Program-made: the position numbers and the translations under genes
NCBI RefSeq assembly: GCF_000372725.1
Contig: NW_005201349.1
Coordinates: forward strand, 291,604 to 355,603
DNA: 64,000 nt
Source: Emiliania huxleyi CCMP1516
Taxonomy: Eukaryota > Haptophyta > Isochrysidales > Noelaerhabdaceae
Direction: 5' to 3'
Notes under the pieces: generated by a model
Seen by the model: the letters and a program-made list of their open reading frames with translations, nothing else
Databases searched by the model: none
What the model was told of the DNA's origin: nothing
In this document: positions 28,615-37,771 of the stretch, one piece after another
How the letters are laid out: each line of letters opens with the position of its first letter
How positions within the stretch are numbered: position 1 is the stretch's first letter

Positions 28615-31600
28615 ATGGCCTCCGCCTGGCCAGTTCTGCTCCTGCTCACCGCCTCCGTCACCCTCGCTGGTGGAGGCGCGGCGCGGGCGGAGAGCGTCAC
28701 CAGGCCCGCCGGCGTGCGGCTCGCCTTTATCGAGCTGCAGGCCGGCGGTCGCAGCACGCCGTCGTCGCCGCGGCGCAGGCTCATCTTTGCCGTCCCGCCG
28801 CTCTCGGGCCTGCAGGAGCCCCTCTTCGACCTGCTGCTGAGCCGCGCGCTGCTGGGCGCCTGCATCGACCGCTCCGTGCTCGGCCGCGCCGGTCTGGGCA
28901 CCCGGCCGCTGCGGCGCGAGGTTGCCTTCCCGGCGGCCTCTGCGCTCGCGACGGCAGGGCCGGACGGTGGCAGCCAGACTGCCTCCGAGTGGTGGGCGCC
29001 TCGGCTGGCTGCGCCCGAGCCGCAGTGGGAGTCGCTGCGCCACGCGACCCTCGCGCGCGAGGCCGGCTCCCCCGTCGACGACGCGGGCAACGCCACGCAG
29101 CCTGCGATGATGCTGTTTTTCCACCTGCGCAGCGCCGAGGGCGGCCTGGCGGGCGCGTCCGTTGCGCACGCCAACCTGTCGGCGTCGGAGCTGGACGAGG
29201 CGCGGCCGGGCGTCGGCATCGGCGCGCTGATCGCGGGCCACCGCGAGCTCGCCGACCTGCAGCACTCCCTGCTCAGCCGCCGCTCGACAAAGCCGTGCGG
29301 CGCGCACATCGCAGAGACGGGCGAGCTGATTGTGCCTGCCGATCCGGTGGACCCGAGCTCGAAGCCGCGCAGCTTCGCGTCGCTGCTGCCGTCGCGCGAG
29401 GAGCTGGAGGACGAGCCGCGGCTCGCCCTCCCGCTCGGCCGCCCCATCACCACCCACCACGTCTTTTCCCCGGCGAGCGCCGCGGACTGGAGAAAGGCGG
29501 CGCCCGACGCGCTGCACGCGCAGGCCGACTCGGACGTCTACCAGTTCCAAGTGGCGACGGCGGGCGTGCCGCGCGGGCAGAAGCTGCTGCTGGGCGTGCT
29601 CGCGCACGACAACGGCCAGCCCGCCCTCCTCCTTTCGTACACAACCGCCAAGGGCAGCTTTGAGGAGGCGCACTGGGCGCTGCCCGTCGAGTGCGGCTCT
29701 GACATTTGCTCCTACCAGAGACTCGTTGTGGAGGCGAGCGCGCGCGCACCGCGTTGCGGCGGAGCGCCGCCCCCGCCGCGCGCGCCCGACGACCGACCGC
29801 GCCCCGCGCCGCAGGAGACGCACGCCGCGCCGCTGCTGCTGTCGCTGCGCTCCGTCTCGATGTCACACTCTTCGGACCGGCTCCGCTTCACCGTCCACTC
29901 GCAGCCGCTCGTCGTGACGCGCCTCAAGCCGGGCGAGCCAAGGCGGGTGACGGTCGAGGGCGGCGCGCCGCCGCGCACCGCCGCCACCGCCGCCGCTTCC
30001 GTCGAGCACATGCTCCCGACGATGTACTTTTACTCCGTCCGGGTGCCGGCGCTGCACGAGCTGCTGCTGCGCGTCGAGGCGAGCCAGCCGGTGCTCCTCA
30101 CCGCCTCGACCGAGGGGCTCGTCTCGCTGGTGAGCTCGAGCCCGCGCCTGCTCGCGGAGGGGTTCCCGGGCACGCCCGCCGAGCTGCTGATGCGCTCGAC
30201 CGAGAGCGAGCACACGGTGCACGTCGGCATCACCCTTCTCTCGCCGCCGGACGGGTTTGAGATTTCGGCCGCGCTCGAGGAGGCGCCGGTGCCGCCGCCG
30301 CAGGACATCTCGGAGCTGGCGATGGAGCTGGAGGCGACGGGCGTCCTCGACGGGCTCACCTCTTCGGAGCGCGCCTCCATCATCCAGCAGGTGCACGCGG
30401 AAGAGGTCGCGCTCGGTCACCTCTCTCTGCCGCAGCTCGCGCCGCAGCTGCGCGCCGAGATGCAGAGGGGCGAGAGGCTGCCGTCGCTGAGCTTCAGCAG
30501 GCATGAGGAGGACGGCGGCGGGCTGTTTGGCGTCAACTCGCTGCTGCTGCTCGCGATCGTGCTGCTCGTCGCCGGTTCGGTGTTGCTCGCGACCCTCCAT
30601 TTCATGGTCAAGGTGGACAACGAGGTTGCGGCGGCGACGGCGTCGTCCCTCTACCCTCAGTACGTCAAGCGAAAGGACGGCCGCTCCAGAGGGTCGCAAA
30701 AGGGCGGCGGGGTCGGAGGCGCTTCGGCCGGCAAGCACGCTGCGACGCTGCCGGCCGCGCTCTCGTCGCCCGTCGCGTCGGGGAAGGCCGAGCTGCGCAG
30801 GCGACGTGGCACCGAGCCCAACGGCAACGCGGCAAGGGCGGCCGCCGGCGCAGCTGCCGAGGCGGCGGCCGGGCAGCGGAAGGGTGGCAAACCGGCCAAG
30901 GACAAGGGCGGCGCTGCACCCGCACCCGCACCCGCACCCGCACCCGCCGCCTCGACGGGCGCGGCCAGGCCGGACAAGGCGGGCACCAAGAAGGAGAAGG
31001 CTTCTCGAACCGCCCCGCCGGCGAGCGCCCCGCCGGCGCCCAAGGCGGACAAGGCGGCCTCCAAGGCGGAGGCGAGGCTACCCGCGGCGAGCCCAGTGGC
31101 CTCCGCGGCGGAGGGCTCCAACGCCGGCGTTGCGCCCAAGAGGCGCGGCGGCGGCGGCGGTGGTGGCGGCGGCGGCAGCTCCTCCAACATTCCCACGCCA
31201 GCCGTCAGCGAGGCGCCGGCAAACTCATGCCGCTCCGAGGTGTCGACCAGCGGCGGCCGCGGCGACAGCCGTCCCCTGTCCACCGACCGGGAGCGGGAGC
31301 GGAACCGGCGCGGGGCGGCCGCGGCGGCCGGCGGCAACGGCCAGCACGACGCGGGTGCGCGGCCGGCCGAGCTGGGCCCGCGAGTGTGGGTCGCTCCGCT
31401 GACGGCGGCGGCGCTCGATCACGAGCGAGAGCTGCGCGCGTCCTTCTCGCAGTGGGGCGTCGTCAGCGCGGTCAAGGTCAAGGTGGAAGGCAGCCGCGCC
31501 TCGCCCGGCTACGGCTTTGTCTACTTCAAGGAGGAGGCGGCGGTGAGGGCGCTGCTCGCTCACATTGACGCGGGCGGCGACCCGCCCGCCTTTCTCGGCC

Positions 31601-32601
31601 GCTCGCTGCTCGTGCGGGAAGCCGTCTACAAGACGACGCCGCAGCCGAGTGATGCGCCCGCCTCCGGGCCGACCAAGCCGGACACTGCGAGCCCCGCCTC
31701 GTCGCGCGCCTCCGCTGATCGGGCCGCCCCCGCCGCCGCTCCGGACGGCGCGGCGCGGCGCGGCGGCAGCAGCTGGAGCGATTGCGTGCGCAGCAGCGGC
31801 AGCTCCGCGCCCGCCCTCTCGTCGCTGCCTCGGCTGGCGGTGGGCGACGGGGTGGCCAACGGCGGGCCGACTGCCCACGCCGCCAACCCGTGGGAGGCGG
31901 GCGTCGCTGCGGGCGGCTTGCCGAGGCCGCACGGCTGCGCCGATCGGCTGCCTGGCGCGCTGCCAAGCGCTGTCCGCGCGACCCCGCTCGACGACCTGCT
32001 CGACCCGTTCGTCGCCACCGGCGGCGCCCAGCCGTCGTTCGACGAGCTGGGCTCGTCGATGCTGCGCGAGCTCCTCGACTCGCCTTCCCCGCCGCCTTTG
32101 CCGATGCAGCAGCCCGCGCCCCCGGCGAGGGTGCGCGCCTCTCCCCCCCTCCGCCCGACTGCGCGGCGCCCCCCTCGCGGGCCGTGCCAGCCCCGACCGC
32201 GCCCTCCCCCGGGCCGTGCGTCCCCTCTCACCCGTGCGTGCCTTGCCCACCCGCCTTGCCAGGTTCGCGCGGCGTCGTGGGGCGACAGCCCCGCCGCGTC
32301 GCCGTGGTCGCCGCCCGCGCCGTTCGTTGGGGGCGCCGCTGCTTTCGGCCACGCGGACCCGCTCGGCCACCCGCGCGGGCAGGACATGGCGACCGGGCTG
32401 CCTCCCCTGGGGGTACCAAGCCCCGCCGGCGCTTCGGGCACGTCTTGCTCGCCGTGGTGGCAGAGCGGAGGCAACCTTTCGTTGGGCGGGCTGCCGGCGC
32501 CCGCACTGGCCGACTGGGGCGGCTTCGGCCTCACCTCGGGCGGCGCCGTCGACGACGATAGCAAGCGGCGCGTGGGCCTCGGTGCAACCGGCTCTGCCTG
32601 A
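28615..32601 (+). CDS. Single-pass membrane protein with a cytosolic-side RRM domain
   Basis: One long frame (about 1,284-1,328 residues). It starts with a clear signal peptide, MASAWPVLLLLTASVTLAGG, followed by about 600 residues with no recognised domain but folded-looking parts (LPTMYFYSVRVPALHELLLR, TVHVGITLLSPPDGFEISAA). A single transmembrane helix lies at about 640-665 (LLLLAIVLLVAGSVLLATLH). Beyond it come Lys/Ala/Pro-rich linkers and an RRM at about 922-1005: RVWVAPLTAAALDHERELRA, then SFSQWGVVSAVKVKVEG and GYGFVYFKEEAAVRALLAH, with both RNP-like strands. The topology puts the N-terminal part in the ER lumen and the RRM in the cytosol. A Pro/Arg-rich stretch at 32131-32262 is probably a 132-nt intron (GTGCGC ... 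GCCAG) that happens to stay open. The role is unknown; tethering RNA to a membrane is inferred. Confidence 0.8.
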   Translation: MASAWPVLLLLTASVTLAGGGAARAESVTRPAGVRLAFIELQAGGRSTPSSPRRRLIFAVPPLSGLQEPLFDLLLSRALLGACIDRSVLGRAGLGTRPLRREVAFPAASALATAGPDGGSQTASEWWAPRLAAPEPQWESLRHATLAREAGSPVDDAGNATQPAMMLFFHLRSAEGGLAGASVAHANLSASELDEARPGVGIGALIAGHRELADLQHSLLSRRSTKPCGAHIAETGELIVPADPVDPSSKPRSFASLLPSREELEDEPRLALPLGRPITTHHVFSPASAADWRKAAPDALHAQADSDVYQFQVATAGVPRGQKLLLGVLAHDNGQPALLLSYTTAKGSFEEAHWALPVECGSDICSYQRLVVEASARAPRCGGAPPPPRAPDDRPRPAPQETHAAPLLLSLRSVSMSHSSDRLRFTVHSQPLVVTRLKPGEPRRVTVEGGAPPRTAATAAASVEHMLPTMYFYSVRVPALHELLLRVEASQPVLLTASTEGLVSLVSSSPRLLAEGFPGTPAELLMRSTESEHTVHVGITLLSPPDGFEISAALEEAPVPPPQDISELAMELEATGVLDGLTSSERASIIQQVHAEEVALGHLSLPQLAPQLRAEMQRGERLPSLSFSRHEEDGGGLFGVNSLLLLAIVLLVAGSVLLATLHFMVKVDNEVAAATASSLYPQYVKRKDGRSRGSQKGGGVGGASAGKHAATLPAALSSPVASGKAELRRRRGTEPNGNAARAAAGAAAEAAAGQRKGGKPAKDKGGAAPAPAPAPAPAASTGAARPDKAGTKKEKASRTAPPASAPPAPKADKAASKAEARLPAASPVASAAEGSNAGVAPKRRGGGGGGGGGGSSSNIPTPAVSEAPANSCRSEVSTSGGRGDSRPLSTDRERERNRRGAAAAAGGNGQHDAGARPAELGPRVWVAPLTAAALDHERELRASFSQWGVVSAVKVKVEGSRASPGYGFVYFKEEAAVRALLAHIDAGGDPPAFLGRSLLVREAVYKTTPQPSDAPASGPTKPDTASPASSRASADRAAPAAAPDGAARRGGSSWSDCVRSSGSSAPALSSLPRLAVGDGVANGGPTAHAANPWEAGVAAGGLPRPHGCADRLPGALPSAVRATPLDDLLDPFVATGGAQPSFDELGSSMLRELLDSPSPPPLPMQQPAPPARVRASPPLRPTARRPPRGPCQPRPRPPPGRASPLTRACLAHPPCQVRAASWGDSPAASPWSPPAPFVGGAAAFGHADPLGHPRGQDMATGLPPLGVPSPAGASGTSCSPWWQSGGNLSLGGLPAPALADWGGFGLTSGGAVDDDSKRRVGLGATGSA

Positions 32602-33107
32602 GTTTGACGAGCGGCGCCGGCGGCGCGGGAGCATCCTTCGGTGCATAACTGCCACGCCACTTCCCTTCCCGGTTGGCCCGCCGCGAAGATGCAGTCCGTC
32701 TGTCTTCAAGACGGATGCCGCTCCTCCCAGCGATTTGCCGCGCGCTCCTGCCTTTTCAGAGTTTTTCCCCTACGGCCTGCGCTACCGTGTCGCGACTCCA
32801 CGTTAGCGCTGGAGCTTTCTTTCCTCATTTGGGACACACACACATCTCGCCGCCCCCGAACGCCGAAGCCCGCGCGCCCGCCCCCCCGCCGCGCGGGCGC
32901 GCGGCGGGCGCGGCCGCCGCGGGCGCCCGCCGCGCCGGCCGCGCCCGAGTGCCGAGTCCCGAGACGGAAAAGAAGTGCCGCGCACACACACACACATCGA
33001 AAAGTCGAGGAAAGAGAACCTTGGATTTACAGTAGTCGTTTGAAACGGAGACAAAAAACAACAGAGAGCGCATCACTGAGGCCCCTGTGGGGGGTGCTAG
33101 GGCGGGC
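32602..33107. other. Convergent 3' spacer
   Basis: Holds the 3' flanks of two convergent genes. GC-rich with CGCGGGCGCGCGGCGGGCG-type palindromic runs and a short (CA)n near 32988. No gene seen. Confidence 0.45.
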
Positions 33108-34000
33108 TCAGTCCACATCCTGCATCGCGGCGTCCTGCCGGGGGGGGGGGGTGGGGGGGGGTGAAGTGCCAGAGGAGGCGTGAGGAGGCGGTGTGGGGAG
33201 GGGGGGGGGAGCAGGAAGCGAGGGAGGCAAGAGGCGGAGCGCGCCTGCTCCGTGTACTTGCCCTTCTTGGCCTTGGACGGGGCCTTGCGCTCGAGGATGG
33301 CGCGGCGGTCCTTGTCGAGCTTCAGCTTCGTGATGACGCACTTGGACGGATGGATGCCCACCTGCACCGTCGCCCCCGACTGCTTCTCGCGCGTGATGCG
33401 GTCGATGTGGATGACCCACTTCTTGCGGTAGCACTGGATCACCTTGCCCTCGCGCCCCTTGTACGTGCCCCGCACGACGGAAACCTCGTCATCCTTCCGC
33501 ACGGGCATCGAACGCACCTGCGCGCGTCGGATGCAGCCCCGGGTCGGCACGGCGGGCCGCGGCTCGCCGCGCCCCCTCCTGCCAGCGCCCCCAACCAGCC
33601 CCACCGGCCCCGGCGCTGCGCAGGGCCGCGGCGCACAGAGTGCTTCTTCCGAAGCTCGTTCGACAGCGCTGAGCTCATAATGATCCGCCGCTGCGACGAC
33701 GACGCATTGAAGTGCGCCTTGCGCGACTTGCGCCGCGATGAGCTGACGTCTGGGGAGGGGGAGAGGGGACGCGGCGGCGTCAGGCGAGCTGGCGGGCGGG
33801 CGTCTGCAGCTCGGCGAGGCGAGCGGGCGCGACGCGAGGAGCGCGAGGCGCGCGACTCCCACGGCTGCGTCTTCAGGCGGGCAACGGCGCGGCGCGGCCG
33901 CAGTGCACAGAGCAAAACCACACCACCCCAAGTGCCCAGAGGCGAGGCACAGAGCGAGGCAGCGCGCTGCGGGGCGTGCCGCACCAGGCTGGAACTTCAT
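33108..34000 (-). CDS. RPL26: Cytosolic large-subunit ribosomal protein L26 (uL24)
   Basis: Four exons join exactly in frame to 142 residues: 34000-33985, 33749-33637, 33517-33245 and 33134-33108. The product reads [100 protein letters not shown] and ends DAAMQDVD. The KOW motif ([13 protein letters not shown]) and the length fit eukaryotic uL24, which sits near the peptide exit tunnel of the 60S subunit. The tiny 16-nt first exon and an intron right after the start are common in ribosomal protein genes. The last intron starts with GC; the others with GT. It is an excellent anchor for intron models and for the host's identity. Confidence 0.97.
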
Positions 34001-34980
34001 CGCACCGCCCGCGCTGCAGCCGCCGGAGCACCTAGAGGCGTTCGCGCGTGCCGAGTTTGTGTTGCGAGGTGGAGAGGTGCACGGCGGGGCGCGGGCTGCT
34101 CTCTGGCTGCTGCACGCGCCTGGGCGATGGGAAAAAAATCTTATAGGCGCGGCGCGGCTGCCGCCTTTCTTTCCTATTTCCCCCCCCTCTTTCTCCCGCG
34201 ACACACGACCGATCACGAATTCTTTTTCCTAGGCACAGCAGAAGGAAGGGACGGAAAGGACTCGGGGAAAGGGCGAGAATGCAACTGCATCATCCGGCCC
34301 TTGGGTCTCAAGATCTCTCTCTGGGCCTCATTACACATACGAACAAACAAAACAAATCCCCCCCACATACGAAAATACGGGACGCCCCCCTTCCTTGCAC
34401 AGAGAGTAGAGCAGATCTCAGCCTGATCTCAACCCACCCACCGGAGCGCGCGTGCTGAGGGAGGGTGTAGAGGATGTAGAGTGTAGAGCGCTGTAGAGCT
34501 GTAGAGATGTAGAGCGCTGTAGAGCTGTAGAGCTCTACATCCGGTGCGTGACGATGTGAGTCGCCTGTAGAGCGATGTAGAGCGCGATTTTGCTGTAGAG
34601 TTTGTTGTAGAGGCTCTACAGGGGCAAGCCTGCTCCGCAGGACGCCTGTGCCACGGCCACGCCCCTCGGGGCGAAGAAGGCGGGCAAGCGTGCAGCGGAG
34701 GCGGCGCGCAGGGCGATTGCGCTTGAGAGGGAGGTGTGGGTTGACGGGGAGTGCCGGGGTGGGCGTCGTAAGGGTGAGGGCGATTGCCGCCCTCCCCCCT
34801 TCGCCCACCTCGACGCCTTCGTGTAGGCGCCCCCGCGACTGTGCCTCTTTTGGTGCTGTGTCGTACCTGTGTCGAACCTGTGTGTTGTCAGAGGGACTTA
34901 GTTCCTTGAATTCTTTTGCGCACTACCATTCCTGGTCGGCGCCCCGGCTGGGGCCTCTGGCTGTTCTCCCGACTGACGCT
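34001..34980. other. Divergent spacer between RPL26 and PARP
   Basis: Contains the RPL26 promoter and PARP 5' flank. Open frame sequence runs into the PARP frame from the left but lacks protein character. The middle part is a TGTAGAG minisatellite (34464-34625). Confidence 0.45.
34464..34625 (+). repeat. TGTAGAG minisatellite
   Basis: Irregular repeats of TGTAGAGC(GC/T) and TGTAGAGA, about 14 copies over 160 bp. Confidence 0.85.
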
Positions 34981-36123
34981 ATGCCGGTGCACGTCAGCCT
35001 CGTCGTGCCGCAGGGCACGACCGCCGGGCAGCAGATCAGCTTCGTGCACACCGACGGGCGGAACGTCTCGCTCATCCTCCCCGCTGGCGTCGTCCCCGGG
35101 CAGATGCTGCACGTCAACGTTCCGGACGACGCGGCGGCGCCAACGCCTCAGGCGCAGCAGCAGCAGCAGCAGCAGGCCGCGGGCTCGTCGCAGCCGCCTC
35201 CCTCGAAGCGGCAGAAGTCGAAGAAGGAGCTGGCGGCGGATGACGGCATGTCGCTCTGGCCGCTCTCGGAGAGGCGCGACCCGGCGGTGTGGCGCGCGCT
35301 CTCGGGCCTGAGTGCGACGCACGGCGCATGGTTGGGGCGCGGGCGCGATGCGTCGCAGGGCACGTACGACTCGCTGCGGCTCGCTTGCGCGTGGCGCATA
35401 GAGAATCCGCGCCGGAGCGCGCGCGTCGAGGGCGGCACGCGCTGCATGTCGGACGAGCTCGACTGCCTGAAGCGCAAGGGAGGTGTCGCGCGCGAGGTGT
35501 GGCGCGACATGATGACCTCGAGCACGGCGGCGGCGCTCGAGGCGCAGGGCAAGCTGCAGCTGCGCACCGAGCTGAACGAGGTGCTGCTGCTGCACGGCAT
35601 CCCACGGAGCTCGCTGCTCACCGTACTCGCTAACGGCCTCAACGAGCGCTTCAGCGGCACGCACGCGGGCGCCGCGTTTGGGAATGGCGCATACCTAGCG
35701 GAGGATCTTGGCAAGGCGGACCAGTACGTCGACGCCGACGCCAACTATGACCCGGCGAGCGACCTTCACCAGCGGCTCTACGGCCGGTCGTACCGCCACC
35801 CGGGCACCGCCTTGCACTATGCGCTCGTGTGCCGCGTCGCGCTCGGCCACCCGATCCGGACCAAGGACGCGGGAGCGCTGGCGAGGTCTTGCGACGATCC
35901 GAACGAGCGCGTCTTCCCCGTGAACGTGCGCGAGCTTGCCCCCGTGCCCAACTTGGCGCCGCCGATGCACTACCACTCGCTCATCGCGGAGAAGGGGCCG
36001 GGCCACGACCGGTACCGCGAGTTTGTCATCTTCCACGCGAGCGACTACATCTGCCCAGAGTACCTGATCGCGTATCATCGCGAGAATTCGTCTGCGCAGG
36101 CCTCTAGGGGCCCGAGCCGCTAG
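34981..36123 (+). CDS. PARP-family ADP-ribosyltransferase
   Basis: Single exon, 380 residues. The first 50 residues (MPVHVSLVVPQGTTAGQQIS, then LILPAGVVPGQMLHVNVP) form a beta-rich module with the G-x-x-PGQ pattern often seen in algal and oomycete proteins. A poly-Gln stretch and a basic KRQKSKKE patch, a likely nuclear signal, follow. The catalytic domain has LLLHGIPRSSLLTVLANGLN, then HAGAAFGNGAYLAEDLGKAD, and near the end YREFVIFHASDYICPEYLIA. The His, Tyr and Glu of the PARP H-Y-E triad are therefore all present (HG, AYLAED, REF), suggesting real poly- or oligo-ADP-ribosylation from NAD+. It resembles tankyrase/PARP-like proteins in its short catalytic core without WGR or helical domain. 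A DNA transposon lies 35 bp after the stop. Confidence 0.9.
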   Translation: MPVHVSLVVPQGTTAGQQISFVHTDGRNVSLILPAGVVPGQMLHVNVPDDAAAPTPQAQQQQQQQAAGSSQPPPSKRQKSKKELAADDGMSLWPLSERRDPAVWRALSGLSATHGAWLGRGRDASQGTYDSLRLACAWRIENPRRSARVEGGTRCMSDELDCLKRKGGVAREVWRDMMTSSTAAALEAQGKLQLRTELNEVLLLHGIPRSSLLTVLANGLNERFSGTHAGAAFGNGAYLAEDLGKADQYVDADANYDPASDLHQRLYGRSYRHPGTALHYALVCRVALGHPIRTKDAGALARSCDDPNERVFPVNVRELAPVPNLAPPMHYHSLIAEKGPGHDRYREFVIFHASDYICPEYLIAYHRENSSAQASRGPSR

Positions 36124-36158
36124 CGCCGTTTTAGCGTTTTTATTGTGCGAGACTGTAG

Positions 36159-37062
36159 AATGGTTGGGTAGTAGGGCTAGAGGGTCGCTCTACACTTAGC
36201 CTCTGCAGCGAGCGAGCGCTCAACTTAGCCCCCGCACGGAGCCGGGCTCGGACTTAGACCCTCACGGTCGGGGGCCATGAACTTAGACTCCGGGTAAACC
36301 CGGGTATACCTGAAAAGCTTTCAGGTTTACCCGAAAAATACCTGGACGCGTCCCGACCAACGTTTGCCGCGCCGCGCACGACGCCATATCGCCTTCTCCC
36401 AGGGCCAGTGCGCTACTTGCGGCGCGCAACGCCTGCTCAAGTACGCGCAACGTACCATATGCTTCCGCTATGCGTGCCTTAAGGCGGCTGCGGCGAAGCG
36501 GCGGGCGCGGCATGCCGATGGCAGTGCGGACGATGCGGTTGCGATGTGTTCTGCTTCAAGATCGTGGCGGTGCTTGGCATGCACTTCTGCGATCCCAATC
36601 AGCTCATCGCAACGAAGCAGCGCAACAAGCTGGCTGCTGCCAACAAGGCCCTATGCTACCTCACGCGCGGATCGTTCAAAGAGGACCAGCATACACAGGC
36701 TTCTCTGACATGCGTTTGTTTGAGCTTGAGGCTATTTGTGAGAACTGTTTGGCGAAGAAGTCGCCGAAGATTGCGCTCAAGAAGCAGCAACGAGAATCGG
36801 AAGAGGAGGACGCTGAGGCGGCGATTGCTGAGCATGAGAAGGATCGATCGCCCGCCGCAGGCGAAGAAAATTTGGGGGTTGCGCCGTATCGTTTGTACGT
36901 TGATCACGGTGGGAGCCTCTTGGCCCCAGGCCGTCCACGGCCGACTTAGCCGATGTAAGAGGCTCCCGCTGATCTTAGACCGCGCAAGCACTCCAGCGTG
37001 GCTAGCCACACTTAGACCCGTTAGGCCTCCAGGCTCAGAACTTAGACTACTACCCAACCAGT
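36159..37062 (+). mobile_element. Complete small DNA transposon with 16-bp inverted ends and 8-bp target duplication
   Basis: 904 bp. Ends are AATGGTTGGGTAGTAG and CTACTACCCAACCAGT, inverted repeats matching at 15 of 16 positions. The element is flanked by the direct repeat GACTGTAG at 36151-36158 and 37063-37070. An 8-bp target duplication fits hAT-like cut-and-paste elements. Inside are several ACTTAGAC words, a palindrome at 36301-36333 and a frameshifted gene. It lacks a recognisable transposase, so it is probably non-autonomous. Confidence 0.9.
36364..36949 (+). pseudogene. Frameshifted small zinc-binding-type gene inside the transposon
   Basis: Three consecutive frames carry one protein. 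The first reads QGQCATCGAQRLLKYAQRTI, CFRYACLKAAAAKRR, ADGSADDAVA; after a one-base loss near 36545, CFKIVAVLGMHFCDPNQLIA and RNKLAAANKALC; after another shift, MRLFELEAICENCLAKKSPK and an acidic/Lys tail. A relative at 50925-51190 on the other strand keeps the first two blocks in a single frame (VLKYARRTMCTRYKCQKAAR, CFEIKQVIGMRFADPERLVG), which shows where this copy broke. Paired cysteines suggest metal binding. Function unknown; likely element-encoded. Confidence 0.65.
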
Positions 37063-37107
37063 GACTGTAGTTTCTGATTCTGTCATCTCCAGAGTCCAAT
37101 TACGTGT

Positions 37108-37226
<119 letters not shown>

Positions 37227-37249
37227 CGCTCACCCACGCGCACGACTCT

Positions 37250-37364
37250 GGGCCTTGCACTTTGAATGCCGTGGGGCTCCTGTCGTCAGACGTGGAGACG
37301 CGAGGGTTGCCCCCCCTTGCCCCACCACCTCGTGTGTGTGGAGAAGTTTACCTTACCTTACCTA
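37250..37364 (+). repeat. Dispersed repeat R2 with TTACC tail, copy 1
   Basis: Nearly identical to 57951-58081 over about 110 bp (one C/T difference seen): starts GGGCCTTGCACTTTGAATGC, ends GTGTGTGGAGAAGTTTACC, then two to three TTACC units. A body ending in a short tandem tail recalls SINEs. Confidence 0.9.
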
Positions 37365-37771
37365 CTTAGCCCAATTAAATTTAAAACGCAAAAAGCCGTA
37401 GAGCAGCCGTGTGCTTCTTTGATTGTTTGAAGATTGAACCTGCGGAAACTCAAAAAATGTGGCACTCGCCGTCTCTAATATGCGTGTTGCGTGTGACAGG
37501 GTTTGACTTGGAGAGGGCGGACGCCAGTCGCACAGTCCCCAGAGAGGCCGTGCCGAGAGCCCCCTCAGAGCTCCAGTGCGCGGCCACGTGCCGGAGATCT
37601 CATCTCTACCCACACGCGCAAGCGCCTCGCTGCTCACCTCCATCCAGCCCTCTCTGCACTAGCAACGTGTGACGGTACTCTCCGGCGAGTCGAGAGCCTC
37701 GCAAGCCGCACTCTCCGGGCCCACTCTCCGCGTGCTCCCTCCGTGCGTCGAGAGGCCGGCTGAGAGGCGGC
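37365..37771. other. 3' flank of the transporter gene, no gene seen
   Basis: AT-richer strip after R2 then GC-rich sequence. No coding signal. Confidence 0.45.
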
